Shown here: positions 26,301 to 36,700 of the stretch, one piece after another
Layout of the letters: each line of letters starts with the position of its first letter
Position numbering within the stretch: position 1 is the stretch's first letter
NCBI GenBank assembly: GCA_965284315.1
Contig: OZ260072.1
Span: forward strand, 1,922,001 to 1,986,000
DNA length: 64,000 nucleotides
Direction of reading: 5' to 3'
Source of the DNA: PCRC01 sp017848435
GTDB taxonomy: Bacteria > Pseudomonadota > Gammaproteobacteria > Burkholderiales > Burkholderiaceae_C
Position numbers and translations under genes: made by a program
The notes under the pieces: generated by a model
The model's input: only the letters and a program-made list of their open reading frames with translations
Databases searched by the model: none
Told to the model about the DNA's origin: nothing

Positions 26301-29300
26301 CAACGGCCAGGTGGTGGACAGCATCACCGGCGGCGATGGCAATGACCGTATCGATGTCAGCGGTGGCGGCATCACGCTCACCGGCAATGACAGCCTGGCG
26401 CGTGTGGCCACTGCTGAGCTTTTGAATCAGTCCCAAGCGGGTGCAACGTCCATCGTCCTTGATACCGACGCCAAACTCGGCAGTATTCGTGTATTTAGCT
26501 TATCAGCCGCCAGCAATGCCCAGGCCAACAGCAGCACCGTCGACCTCACCGGTGTGACGGTTGGTGTCAAAGTTTCCACTTCTTTCTTTGCAAACAGCAC
26601 TGTTGTTGACAGCTACACCACCGGCAGCGGCGACGACACCTTTTCCTACAGCAGCATCGGCAGCTTCATCAGCAGCACGGCGGTGATCGACAGCCTCAAC
26701 GGCGGTGCGGGCAACGACACGGTGGAGGTAGCTGGTAGTCCGCTGAGCATCAGCACCACCCAAAGCCTGGCTGCGGTGCAGTCGGTGGAAACCTTGAAGC
26801 AGATTATCGTCACAGGCGCTGCCAATGTGGTGATCAACGCCGATGCCAATCTGGGCAGCTTCCGCACCATCGATGTGTCGATCAGCATCGGCGACTCCAC
26901 CCTCAACCTGGCCGGTGTGACCCAGGCCGTGACCCTGGTGGCTGGCAGTGGTGCAGACAAACTCACCGGTGGTGATGGGGCCGACAGCTTGAGTGGTGGC
27001 AGTGGGAACGACAGCCTGGTGGGGGGTGTGGGCAATGACACCCTGCGCGGCGGTGGCCTGAGCGACAGCCTGGATGGCGGCGAGGGTGATGACGTGTTTG
27101 TTTTCCTAAACGCTGCCGAGCTTTTGAACTTTAGTTCAACATCGCCTTTTCCCCTGTCAGACACCACTTTGATTGGCGGTGCTGACCACGACACCATCCG
27201 GGTGGACGGCGCGATTGGGCTTGCCACGAACCCTACATCCTTGAGCGTGAACCTTGGCAAAGCCTCCAGCATTGAGGCGCTGCAAATTGCATCCACGACC
27301 ACAGGCTCCAATCTCGCTATTGGAAGCGATGCGAACCTCGGCTCAATCCGCCACATCGACCTCTCCCCCACCACCGTGGGCTCCAAAGTCACGCTGACGG
27401 GCGTGACCCAAGCGGTGAGCATCACCGGCAGCAGCGGCGCCGACACCCTGACCGCGGGCAGTGGTGCCGACAATTTGACGGGCGGCACCGGCGCCGACAC
27501 GTACAACCTGGGCTTGACCGGCGGCAGCAACGACAACGCCATCGACACCGTGGTGGAAGCGGGCAGCGCTGTGACCAAGGACGCAACCACTGGGGCCATT
27601 GCAGGGTTCGACCTGATCCAGCAGTTCACCAAGACCCAGGACGTGCTCACCTTCAACGGCGGCGTGGGCAAGCAATTGGCGGGCACCTACACCGCCGGTG
27701 CCAACGGGGCCATTGGCACCTTCGCCGTGGGCAACGCCACCGGTAACAACGACACCATCGTCTTCAACGACACCAACAACAACGGCGTGGTGGACGCGGG
27801 CGACGCCGCCGTGGTGCTGACGAACGTGGCCGCCGCCGGTGCGGCGGTGGATTTGAATGGCTCAGCGGCGGACAATGGCTACCCGGTTGCAACCGCAGCC
27901 CCAGCAGGCCAAGCCGTGGCTGCACCCGCTGCGCGGGCCACCGCCGCAGCAGAAAACTCGTTCAATCCCAACCTGACCTTCAACGACCCGCTGTTTGGTT
28001 CACAGTGGAACCTGGTGAACACCGGGCAGCGGTACACGAGCGACGGGGATGGCACTGCAGCCCAAAAAATCGCCGACGCCCAGGCCAAAAACGGCGGCCT
28101 GTTGCTGGACATCAACGTCATGGACGCCTGGAAGGCCGGGTACACCGGCAAAGGCATCATCCAGTCGGTCAGCGACGACGGCTTTGACCTGGCCCACGAG
28201 GACATCCAGGCCAACCTGCGCAAGGACCTGGCCTACAACGGCGGTGACAAGCTAACCGGAGCCACCACCTTCGGCACTGCGACCACGGTAGAGCCCCCAG
28301 AGCAGGGCAAGCCTGCCGGTACGCACAACCACGGCACCGTGGTGGGCACCATCGCAGCCAACGAAGCCAACAATGGCAAGGGCACGGTGGGCATTGCCTT
28401 CAATTCCCAATTGATTCCTGCGCTGATCCTGGGGGCCAAAGACCCAAGCTCGACCACCAACCCCAATCCAGGCGCAGATGTGGCTGCCCACGTCACGTAC
28501 CTGAAAAACCAGAATGTGAGCGTTTCGCTGAACTCCTATGGCGCGGACCCCGCCTTTTCGGAAGACTACAACGGCCCCCCCAATTCTGCGAATCGGAAGA
28601 TAGGCGACGCCATCATGGACGCGGTCACCACGGGTCGCGACGGCAAAGGCATGGTCTTGGAGTTTTCCGCCGGCAACGAGCGCAAAACGGCTGCAGACTC
28701 GGCCATGACCAACGGCACCAGCTCGCGCTTCGTGATCGCTGTGGGGGCGATGAACGAAGTTGGCGACGTTGCAAGCTACGGTTCACGTGGCACCAACATC
28801 CTGGTGTCGGCCTTTGGCGGGGACGGTAACGGCTCCCAGGGCGTCAATGAAGGTTTTGGCATGGTGGCTGGCGATGTGAACAACACCGATTACGGCACCA
28901 ACAAAGGCTACAACACCACAGACACCAACCCCAACTACTCCTTCTTCAATACCGGCACGTCCTATTCCGGCCCCACGGTGGGGGCGGTGGCGGCTTTGAT
29001 GTTGCAGGCCAACCCCAACCTGGGCTTTCGTGATGTGTCCACCATCTTGGCGCTTACTGCGCGCGGCGTAGGCACCAAGGGTGCAAACGATCAGAACCAG
29101 TACGTTACCAACAAGGCCACCGACTGGAACCTGGGCGGCATGCACCATTCGGATGAGGGTGTGGGCTTTGGCTTGGTGGATGCCACGGCTGCGGTGCGCC
29201 TGGCCGAGCAATGGCTCCTGGCGGGCAACGACGCAACCCGCGGCACAGTGGCCAACTGGAGGAGCATCGAGGGCACCTTCGCTGAGACAAACCCATCCGC

Positions 29301-30465
29301 GATTATGGATGGCAACGCCACAGGCACCACGGTACAAGCCACCATCACGGCAGACACCAACAAGCCCAATGTGCGCGTCGAGCGCATGGAGTTTGTCATC
29401 AAGCTCAACGCCAGCCGGCCACAAGAGCTGAAGGCCATCATCGAATCGCCGTCAGGCACCAAGGTGGTGATCTTTGACCGCCCGCTGTCCAGTGAACTGG
29501 TGACGAATCCCGATCAAACCAGTCCTCTGCCGAAGGTGCCTGGCGCCACTGTCACCGCCTGGCCCGGTGAGTTCACCATCGGTTCCTCTGCCTTCCTGGG
29601 CGAGAACGCTGCGGGCACCTGGAAGCTGACCATCATCGACACAGGAACGAACAAATCGGTCGTTGAAACAGGTACTCCCAACATGACGGATGCGACCTTC
29701 GAATCCTTCACAGTGAAGGCCTGGGGCTCGACCGTGACCAATGACTCGCAATACACCTTCACCCGCGAATACACTGCCACAGGCAAAACCATCGCAGACA
29801 CCGTCGGCACCGACACCATCAACGCTGCGGCGGTGCACAAAGCCGTCATGCTGAACCTGGTGGAAGGGCAAATCAACAGCATTGGCAACGACACCAACAC
29901 GCCAGGCACTTTCACCATTGCCAGCGGCAGCGTGATCGAAAACGCCATTGGTGGTGGCGGCAACGACACCATCACGGGCAACACCGCCAACAACGTGCTC
30001 AGGGGTTCCTGGGGCAATGACACCATCAATGGCGGCGACGGCAACGACACCCTGGTGGGTGGCATTGGCCAAGACAGCCTGACCGGCGGCGCGGACAACG
30101 ACGTGTTCGTGATCACCGAGCTGGACGCCACGGCCGCCACGGTCAGCTTCTTGGGCGACACCATCACCGACTTTGTGAGCGGCACAGACAAAATCCAACT
30201 GGACGTGACCGCACTCACCCGCTTGGCCGGAGGCACTTGGACGGGCAATACCGCGGGCTTGACGGGCCAGGCTGGCGCTCAAGGGGCCAACTTCTTGGTG
30301 ATGGGCGCGGCAGCCACCGCCGCCTATGCCCAGTTGCTCTACAGCGCAGGGGAACTCAAGGTGGACATTGACGGTACGGGCAGCGCTTCCGCCGTGACCC
30401 TGGTCACCTTGACCGGCACCCCCACCTTGGCGGCAACGGACTTTCTGTTCACCGGCGTGGCCTGA
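23335..30465 (+). CDS. giant RTX protein 2 with subtilisin/kexin-like protease and P-domain
   Basis: 2376 residues, no cysteine seen, no signal peptide. N-terminal domain 1-160; Ca-loop FVDLNGNGIADAGEP at 178-192; a run of 25 prolines at 442-466 encoded by a hexanucleotide repeat; Ig-like domains to about 780; then a series of about 120-residue units (each with a D(L/T)F.YA...F segment, a long beta-rich stretch and a GGxGNDxLxGG block) to about 1400. The subtilase has D1614 (SDDGFD), H1666 (HGTVVG), N1781 (SAGNE) and S1876 (GTSYSGP). The P-domain is at about 2011-2134. RTX repeats and an export-like C-terminal tail (LTGTPTLAATDFLF) end the protein. Start ATG 23335 has AGAGG upstream. Predicted secreted Ca-dependent protease; substrate unknown. 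The gene is a mosaic: codons 86-297 identical to gene 1, both flanks closest to gene 3. Confidence 0.9.
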   Translation: MPFQVPGIPGVVSHLFQAFLGGAPANASYLANVQDARNLGADNYARAVGLNFTESDAALAGKVLANIGISASTTNPAAYQTLLGALTEAYAAFPRDRGLVTLNLTDILSGRDGRLGGGLESNATYGAAAIEFNRLIGFRGTHSNNPASTEFSNTPLPPAVIRIQGVAIDGLVSGAQVFVDLNGNGIADAGEPTTTTDAQGNYTIVSPITNARIIATGGTNIDTGLPNTLNLVGRTVAGPNTANELNLTPLTTLADSVARLLANGQPITQAILTQADNIVKTHLGLTGGESLQAINPVADPGPAALEIYQRGVALANLVTGAQAAAAVDNNPATVPGSIQNPLLDAIARELLRVSQSEPAGTTVDLGNSARITTFLTQALGSGTAATPQLIAGLASANQQIDNAASVTGVSQVQQNIVQQAPILAAPPAPPPAPAPDPAPPSPPPPPPPPPPPPPPPPPPPPPPPPPELSAPTALSLTPVGGTVVANTLNASNTELQFAATITAGQATGGKAEFFVGTTKVGEDTSIAAGDTRVSFTTSDGSPTAAELQAAITAGGVVSVKLSNAAGGSATSAVNNPTLRVDYVAPTVTITDNKPNTVTTTDANNGAITYTFTFSESVTGFALDDLVVTNGTPGTLTASTVAGEEGKVYTLVVTPTANLNGNVTVALAANKATDAAGNPNEAATTNTQAVQLSTAPTVTNLVLGSPITLQATDPEGSPVSLRLLAGDGTATALTTTGTTPSFSYAIPTNLTTALLGKLQATDGALHTSAANLFVGTSAAETVNGSNTAFDSTLPLALYGFAGTDNLTGGSGNDYLDGGIDNDTLTGGAGVDTLVGGSGNDLFIYATLADFVASNAVVDSIVGGAGTDTVRVDAAITLTTADTLATRLTQVEVLQQNHAGAASIVLDNLTKLSSISTIDIAASTADSVVNLTGVTAAANFTLIGGSGNDQITGGSNSSSRNTFTGNGGADTLVGGVGDDLFNYASFAEFFSNGQVVDSITGGDGNDRIDVSGGGITLTGNDSLARVATAELLNQSQAGATSIVLDTDAKLGSIRVFSLSAASNAQANSSTVDLTGVTVGVKVSTSFFANSTVVDSYTTGSGDDTFSYSSIGSFISSTAVIDSLNGGAGNDTVEVAGSPLSISTTQSLAAVQSVETLKQIIVTGAANVVINADANLGSFRTIDVSISIGDSTLNLAGVTQAVTLVAGSGADKLTGGDGADSLSGGSGNDSLVGGVGNDTLRGGGLSDSLDGGEGDDVFVFLNAAELLNFSSTSPFPLSDTTLIGGADHDTIRVDGAIGLATNPTSLSVNLGKASSIEALQIASTTTGSNLAIGSDANLGSIRHIDLSPTTVGSKVTLTGVTQAVSITGSSGADTLTAGSGADNLTGGTGADTYNLGLTGGSNDNAIDTVVEAGSAVTKDATTGAIAGFDLIQQFTKTQDVLTFNGGVGKQLAGTYTAGANGAIGTFAVGNATGNNDTIVFNDTNNNGVVDAGDAAVVLTNVAAAGAAVDLNGSAADNGYPVATAAPAGQAVAAPAARATAAAENSFNPNLTFNDPLFGSQWNLVNTGQRYTSDGDGTAAQKIADAQAKNGGLLLDINVMDAWKAGYTGKGIIQSVSDDGFDLAHEDIQANLRKDLAYNGGDKLTGATTFGTATTVEPPEQGKPAGTHNHGTVVGTIAANEANNGKGTVGIAFNSQLIPALILGAKDPSSTTNPNPGADVAAHVTYLKNQNVSVSLNSYGADPAFSEDYNGPPNSANRKIGDAIMDAVTTGRDGKGMVLEFSAGNERKTAADSAMTNGTSSRFVIAVGAMNEVGDVASYGSRGTNILVSAFGGDGNGSQGVNEGFGMVAGDVNNTDYGTNKGYNTTDTNPNYSFFNTGTSYSGPTVGAVAALMLQANPNLGFRDVSTILALTARGVGTKGANDQNQYVTNKATDWNLGGMHHSDEGVGFGLVDATAAVRLAEQWLLAGNDATRGTVANWRSIEGTFAETNPSAIMDGNATGTTVQATITADTNKPNVRVERMEFVIKLNASRPQELKAIIESPSGTKVVIFDRPLSSELVTNPDQTSPLPKVPGATVTAWPGEFTIGSSAFLGENAAGTWKLTIIDTGTNKSVVETGTPNMTDATFESFTVKAWGSTVTNDSQYTFTREYTATGKTIADTVGTDTINAAAVHKAVMLNLVEGQINSIGNDTNTPGTFTIASGSVIENAIGGGGNDTITGNTANNVLRGSWGNDTINGGDGNDTLVGGIGQDSLTGGADNDVFVITELDATAATVSFLGDTITDFVSGTDKIQLDVTALTRLAGGTWTGNTAGLTGQAGAQGANFLVMGAAATAAYAQLLYSAGELKVDIDGTGSASAVTLVTLTGTPTLAATDFLFTGVA
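23590..24225 (+). repeat. 636-bp tract identical to 15292-15927
   Basis: Partner of the tract in giant gene 1. On both sides the sequence of gene 2 is close to gene 3 instead: codons 1-85, and the segment GSIQ..LLRVSQSEPAGTT downstream. Gene 2 is therefore the likely recipient. Confidence 0.93.
24661..24726 (+). repeat. in-frame hexanucleotide microsatellite (CCGCCA)11
   Basis: Eleven uninterrupted copies of CCGCCA, extended by CCG codons on both sides (24658-24732), encode 25 consecutive prolines in giant protein 2. The unit is a multiple of three, so slippage would change linker length without breaking the frame. Confidence 0.95.
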
Positions 30466-30792
30466 AGTCGGGTGGTTGCTTAGTTTGAAGGGCAGGCCTG
30501 AAAGGGCCCGCCCAGACGCCATGCCCGGTCCCCTGGTTTTGTGGCGTGAGGCCAGCTTAATTTGTGCAAAAAGTATAGCGCTGTAGCAAGCTTTTACTAA
30601 GGCGTGAGGCCGATTCGACCTTAAAACGGGTGCCCAAATCGCCTTGGGCGGTGTTTCAGGCCTTGATCCCAAGGCCCCGCCCGCATCCGGGCCGCATGGG
30701 CTGCCAGCGCGTCATGCAATGTTTTGCAAGGTACGGTGGGGTACCAACGGCTATAACCGGGTGAATTTTTCTTGTCACCCCAAAGGTCCGTC
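30466..30792 (+). other. 327-bp spacer between giant genes 2 and 3
   Basis: No gene. It holds the repeat copy at 30568-30662, a TGCAATGTTTTGCAAGG stretch at about 30716-30732, a small inverted repeat GGTAC-N6-GTACC (30730-30745), and TATAAC (30752-30757) as a candidate -10 box of gene 3. The RBS AAAGG lies at 30782-30786. No convincing terminator follows gene 2, so read-through from gene 2 into gene 3 is possible. Confidence 0.5.
30568..30662. repeat. interspersed repeat copy C in the spacer between giant genes 2 and 3
   Basis: AAAAAGTATAGCGCTGTAGC through CGGTGTTTCAGG. It is a close relative of 23130-23222, including the exact block AAAACGGGTGCCCAAATCGC. The spacers before genes 2 and 3 are thus paralogous, as expected if gene plus spacer was duplicated as a unit. 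Confidence 0.75.
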
Positions 30793-33700
30793 ATGCCCTT
30801 CCAAGTCCCCGGTATCCCCGGCGTTGTCAGCCATTTGTTTCAAGCGCTTCTGGGCGGGGCACCGGCCAACGCGGCCTACCTGGCCAACGTCCAAGACGCC
30901 CGCAACCTCGGGGCCGACAACTACGCCCGGGCCGTGGGCCTGAACTTCACCGAGGGCGACGCTGCCCTGGCAGGCAAGGTCTTGGCCAACATTGGCATTT
31001 CTGCCAGCACCACCAACCCGGTGGCCTACCAGACCCTGTTGGGTGCCCTCACCGAAGCCTACGCCGCCTTCCCCCGCGACCGTGGTCTGGTCACCCTGAA
31101 CCTCACCGACATCTTGTCCGGCCGCGACGGTCGCCTGGGCGGTGGCCTGGAAGCCAACGCCACCTACGGCGCCGCCGCCATCGAATTCAACCGCCTCATT
31201 GGTTTCCGGGGCACCTACTCCAACAACGCCAGCAGCACCGAGTTCTCCAACGCCCCACTTCCGTCAGCACCCATCCGCATCCAGGGCGTCGCCATCGACG
31301 GCCTGGTCAGCGGCGCCAACGTTTTCGTGGACCTGAATGGCAACGGCGTGGCCGACGCCGGAGAACCCACCACCACCACCGACGCTCAGGGCAACTACAC
31401 AATAGTTTCCCCCGTCACCAACGCCCGACTCTTGGCCACTGGCGGCACCAACATCGACACCGGCCTGCCCAACACCTTCACGCTGGTGGGCCGCACCGTG
31501 GCCGGCCCCAACACCGCCAACGAACTCAACCTCACCCCGCTGACCACCCTGGCCGACACCCTGGCGGGCCTGCTGGCCAATGGCCAGCCTGTGACCCAGA
31601 CCCAGATCGACCAGGCCGACCGCATCCTCAAAGCCCACCTCGGCCTGTCCGGCGGTGAGAGTCTGCAAGCCATCAACCCGGTGAGCGACCCCGGTGCGGC
31701 CGCACTGGAGATCTACCAACGCGGCGTGGCCCTGGCCAACCTCGTCACCGGTGCCCAGGCCGCCGCAGCGGTAGACAACAACCCTGCCACCGTGCCCGGC
31801 AGCATCCAAGGGCCCTTGATTGATGCGATCGCACGAGAACTGCTGCGCGTCTCACAAAGCGAACCCGCAGGCACCACGGTGGACCTGGGCAACAGCGCGC
31901 GCATCACCACCTTCCTGACCCAGGCGCTGGGCAGCGGCACTGCGGCCACGCCACAACTCGTTGCAGGGCTGGCAGCAGCCAACCAGCAGATCGACAATGC
32001 CGCTAACGTGGCGGGGGTGACACAGCTGCAGCAAGCCATCGTGCAGCAGGCCCCATCGCTGGCCGCACCGCCGGCTCCAGCGCCAGCGCCGGTTCCAGCA
32101 CCAGAGCCTGCACCTGCACCTGCAGCACCTTCAATCACAGTGGCTGCAGCTTTGGGCACATCCAACGCCAACCAGATCACCTTTACCGCCACAGACAGCG
32201 ACAGCGCCAACTTGCAGGTCCGGGTGGGCAACACTGTGGTCAATCTGGGCACGGTGAACAACGGCACACCCACCACCCTCACCTTGGCAGAACAAGCTCT
32301 AGGGTTGAGTGGTGAACTCAACGTGTTTGACGGTAGCCAGTCGACCTCATTGGGTCGCTTTCTTATTTTGGGCGGCGGAACCGGCGATACCTTGACGGCC
32401 CCAGCTGGAAACACTTCAGCGATCCTTTATGGCTTCGGCGGAAACGACATCCTGACCGGCGGCATTGCCGGCGACGCTTTGGTGGGAGGCGCCGGCGCTG
32501 ACACCATGGACGGTGGTCAAGGCAACGACACCTTCGTGTACGCCAGCTTGACCGAGTTCATCACCGCAGGTGCGGTGGTCGACAGCGTGACCGGCGGTGC
32601 AGGCACCGACACAGTGCGCGTGGACGCGGCCATTAACCTGGCCACCACCGACAGCCTGGCCCGTCTGAACACGGTGGAAGTGCTCCAGCAAAACAACGCC
32701 GGTGCCGCCAGCATCGTCATCGACACCGACGCCAAGCTCAGCAGCATCCGCAGCATCGACATCTCGGCCAGCACCGCCAGCAGCACGGTCAACCTGGCCG
32801 GCGTGACCCAGGGCGTATCCATTCAGGGCGGCAGCGGTGCGGACCAACTCACCGGCGGCAGCGGGGCCGACAGCCTCAACGGTGGCGCTGGGGCAGACAT
32901 CCTCACCGGCGGCGCCGGCATCGACAGCTACAGCCTGGGTACGGCAGACAACGCCATCGACACCGTGGCCGAAAGCGGCAGCGCGCTCACAGTCAACGCC
33001 GGCGCCATCACCGGCTTCGACGTGGTCAATCAGTTCACCAAAGGCCAGGACATCCTGAGCTTCACCCCGGCCATGGGGGCCACCACCACCTTCATCACCG
33101 GCACCTTCACCAACGGCGTGTTCACGCCCGGTACGGCCAGCACCGACAACGATGTGCTGGTCTACGGCCAGACCGCTGGCAACACCAACCCCGCGAGCGG
33201 CAACCTCGGCGTGGTCTTGGTGGGTGTAGGCGCAGCAGGCAGCGTGGCCAACGTGGACATCAACGGTGCAGCAGCGGGCAATGGTCTGGGCGCAGTCCCG
33301 GTCGTCACGACTTTCACCGCCACCGAAACTAGCGTTACTGTGCTCGCCACAGACGCCGACGCGGGCGACACACTCACCTTGGCACTAGGCCGTACGCCAG
33401 CGAGCAGCATCACGGGGGTCGTGACCACACAGCCTACGCGCAGCTTCACCATTACCCCCGCAGAGCAAGCTACCGTGGCCACCACCAGCATTCAGGTGAG
33501 TGATGGCAACAACACCAGTGTTGCATTTGGCACGCTGGCAGAGGGAACCGCTGGCGACAACACCTTGGGGAACAGCACCGCCACAACAGCCCAAGCGATC
33601 TATGGCTTTGCTGGCGACGACAACCTCACCGGTGGCGGTGGCAACGACACGCTGTTTGGCGGCGCTGGTGCAGACACCTTGAGCGGTGGCGGTGGCACGG

Positions 33701-36700
33701 ACACGATTTTTGGGGAGTCGGCCGACGCCTTGATTGATGGTGGGGGGCAAACAGGCTTTGGTTTTGACACCTTGGTGGTGACTTCCAGCTACGCCCAGAC
33801 CGACAATGCCAAGCTTGTCAGGATAGAAACTGTGAATGCCGCTGCGGGTACTACCGCCATCGACATCGATCTGACGGGTCAGGGTCCAATAGGCTCTGGT
33901 GATGAGCGCTTCACCATCAACGGCAACGATGGAGCCAATCGACTCATCGGCGGCAGCCAAGCCGACACTATTCGGGGTGGCTTGGGCAACGACACCATCA
34001 CCGGTGGTACGGGCGTTGACAACTTGGGTGGTGAGGGTGGCAACGACCGTTTTGTGATCGCCATGGGTGACAGCCCCGTGACCCGCTCAGATTTCAATTC
34101 TGCGTTCCTTGAAACCGACTCGGATGTCATCTTCTCGTTCGAGTCTGGCACTCAGGCGGCGCCGATCGACATGATCGACTTTGGTGGACCAGCGGGCAGC
34201 GCCACCAACTATTCTGCGACGGCCTCGGTACAGGGCTTCACGGCCGCAGCAGCAGCAGCAAATGCCGCGTTCGCCAATGCCGGTGTGTTGTACCACTTCG
34301 CCTACTCCGGCAACGACAACAGCGGATTTCTGTTCTACAACCGCAGCACTGCGGGTAACAACCTGAACCTGGGCGACGACGTGGTTCGGTTGCCCAACAC
34401 CACGGCAGCAAGTTTCAGCTTTGCCAACATCGCAGGCCTGGTCAATGTCGCACCGCTCATCAACACCCCAGCCACGTTCAGCCCATCGCCCACACCCAGC
34501 GTGAGCTTCGCGGCCACCGACACCGATGCGCTCAGCGCACGGATCGGCACGACCACGGTGAACCTGGGGACTGTTAACAACAGCGGCCAAACCAGCACCC
34601 TCACCCTGGCCACACAGACCACGGCCGTGCAAGGCGAGTTGAACGTGTTCGACGGCAGCACGCCCACCAACCTGGGCTTCTATGTGGGTCTGGGCGACGC
34701 CAATCCGAATGCTCTTACCCAAACCGGTTCCAACCCGGCCATCTTCATCGGCGGGGCGGGCAATGACACGCTGCTGGGTGGCAATGGTGACGATACTTTC
34801 ATCGCCACTGTGGCCGATTTGGGAGTGAGGCCAAACAACCCCCCTACCTACTTGGACTCACTGGACGGTGGCGCTGGCACCGACACCCTGGTGTTCAACG
34901 AAGCCATCAGTGTGAGCATGGGCGCCAACACCCCTGGCGAAATCGGATTTGCAAATGTCAGTGCGGTAGAGGTGCTCAAGATCAATGCAAGCACTTCCTC
35001 CTCTTTGAATTTAGCCAGCTCGACGTCTGGGGACGTTCTGGGGACAGGGAGCCTCCGAACCATTGACGGTTCAGGTTCGACGGCGAAACTGAGATTCACC
35101 TTGTTCAGCGTTACTGCGGGCGTCACAGACAAGGGCTACACCCTCCTTGGAGGCTCAGCAGGCGATGACTTGAGCGGGTCCAGTGTCACCGCATTCGGCG
35201 ACAGCATCTTCGGTGGATTGGGCGACGACACCTTGAACGGAAATAAGGGTGGCGATAGCTTGGACGGTGGGGGCGGCAACGACACCTATTTGTACGGAGA
35301 TTATTCCAAATCGACCTCTGGAATTAACACGCCCGCTGCCACCACTCTGGCTCAGACTGGGTTGGACGTGATCACCCTGGGCGCTGGTGACAACATCAAT
35401 TTCGTCCAAAGTCCTCCGAATTTCAGCCTGGGGAACAGCGGCAGCGCAGTGGCTGTGTCGGTGGGGGTTGCAGGCACGGCTACCACGGGCGGCGCCTTGC
35501 AAACCGCCATCGCCAACGCCGTGACAGAGGCCAGTAACACGGCTTTCATTCTGAACGTGACCGACAGCGGCACGGGCAACACCTTTTCCGGCCACTATCT
35601 GCTGTACAACGGCTCCGGAGACACCCTGCTCGATGGCACCAATGACTTGTTGATGAAACTGCAGGTGCCCGCCCCGGGTTTTGGTTTCACAGTCGCTGGG
35701 AATTCCCTGAACTACACCCTGCCCTCCAGCCAAGCCCCCACCGTCACCACGGCCGCGGCGGTGAGCGCCACCAACCCGCTGCAAATCACCTTCACCGCGG
35801 CCGATGCCGACACCACGAACCTGAGCACCCGCATCGGCACCACGGCCATCAACCTGGGAACGGTGAACAACGGCAGCGCCAGCACGCTCACCGCCGCCGC
35901 ACAATCCAGCGCCGTGCAGGGCGAACTCAACGCGTTTGACGGCAGCCTGTCGGCCAACCTCAGCCTGTACCTGGGCCTGGGGGCAGACGCTACCGGCGAC
36001 AGCTTCAGCCAGACCGGCAGCAACGCCGCCGCCCTGTATGGCTTTGGCGGCAACGACACCCTCAGCGGCGGCAGCGGCAACGACACGCTGGTGGGCGGCA
36101 CCGGCAACGACAGCCTCACCGGCGGCGCGGGGGTGGACCTGCTGGACGGTGGCGAGGGCAATGACAACTTCGCCTTCAACTTGGTGACCGACCTGTTTGC
36201 CAGCACCAGCACGGTGGCCCTCACCGACTCCATCCTGGGCGGCGACGGTACCGACACGCTCAACATCCTGGCCGACGGCTTCACCATCAGCGCCACCAAC
36301 ACCTTTGCCCGCGCCAGCGGGGTCGAAGCCATCGCCTCAGGCGCAAGCGACAACCCCTTCAGCATCACCCTGGACGCCAGTGCCTTTGCAGCGGGCATCC
36401 GCACCGTGAGCCTGGCAAGCGATTTCACTGGAACTATCGGCAACAACACCATCGACGCCTCCCGCCAGCTGGATGCCAGCATTGGCCTGAGCCTGGTGGG
36501 CTCCTTTGGCGTGGACAGCATCACCGGCGGCGCAGGCAACGACACGGTCACCGGCAGCCCAGGTGCCGACGTGCTCGACGGCGGTGCGGGCGACGACACC
36601 TTTGTGTTCAACGCTTCAGCGCATTTGTTTGCCACCACCACGGCAGTCGATCTCGCAGACACCACCCTCACCGGTGGCAGCGGCACCGACACCCTGCAGG

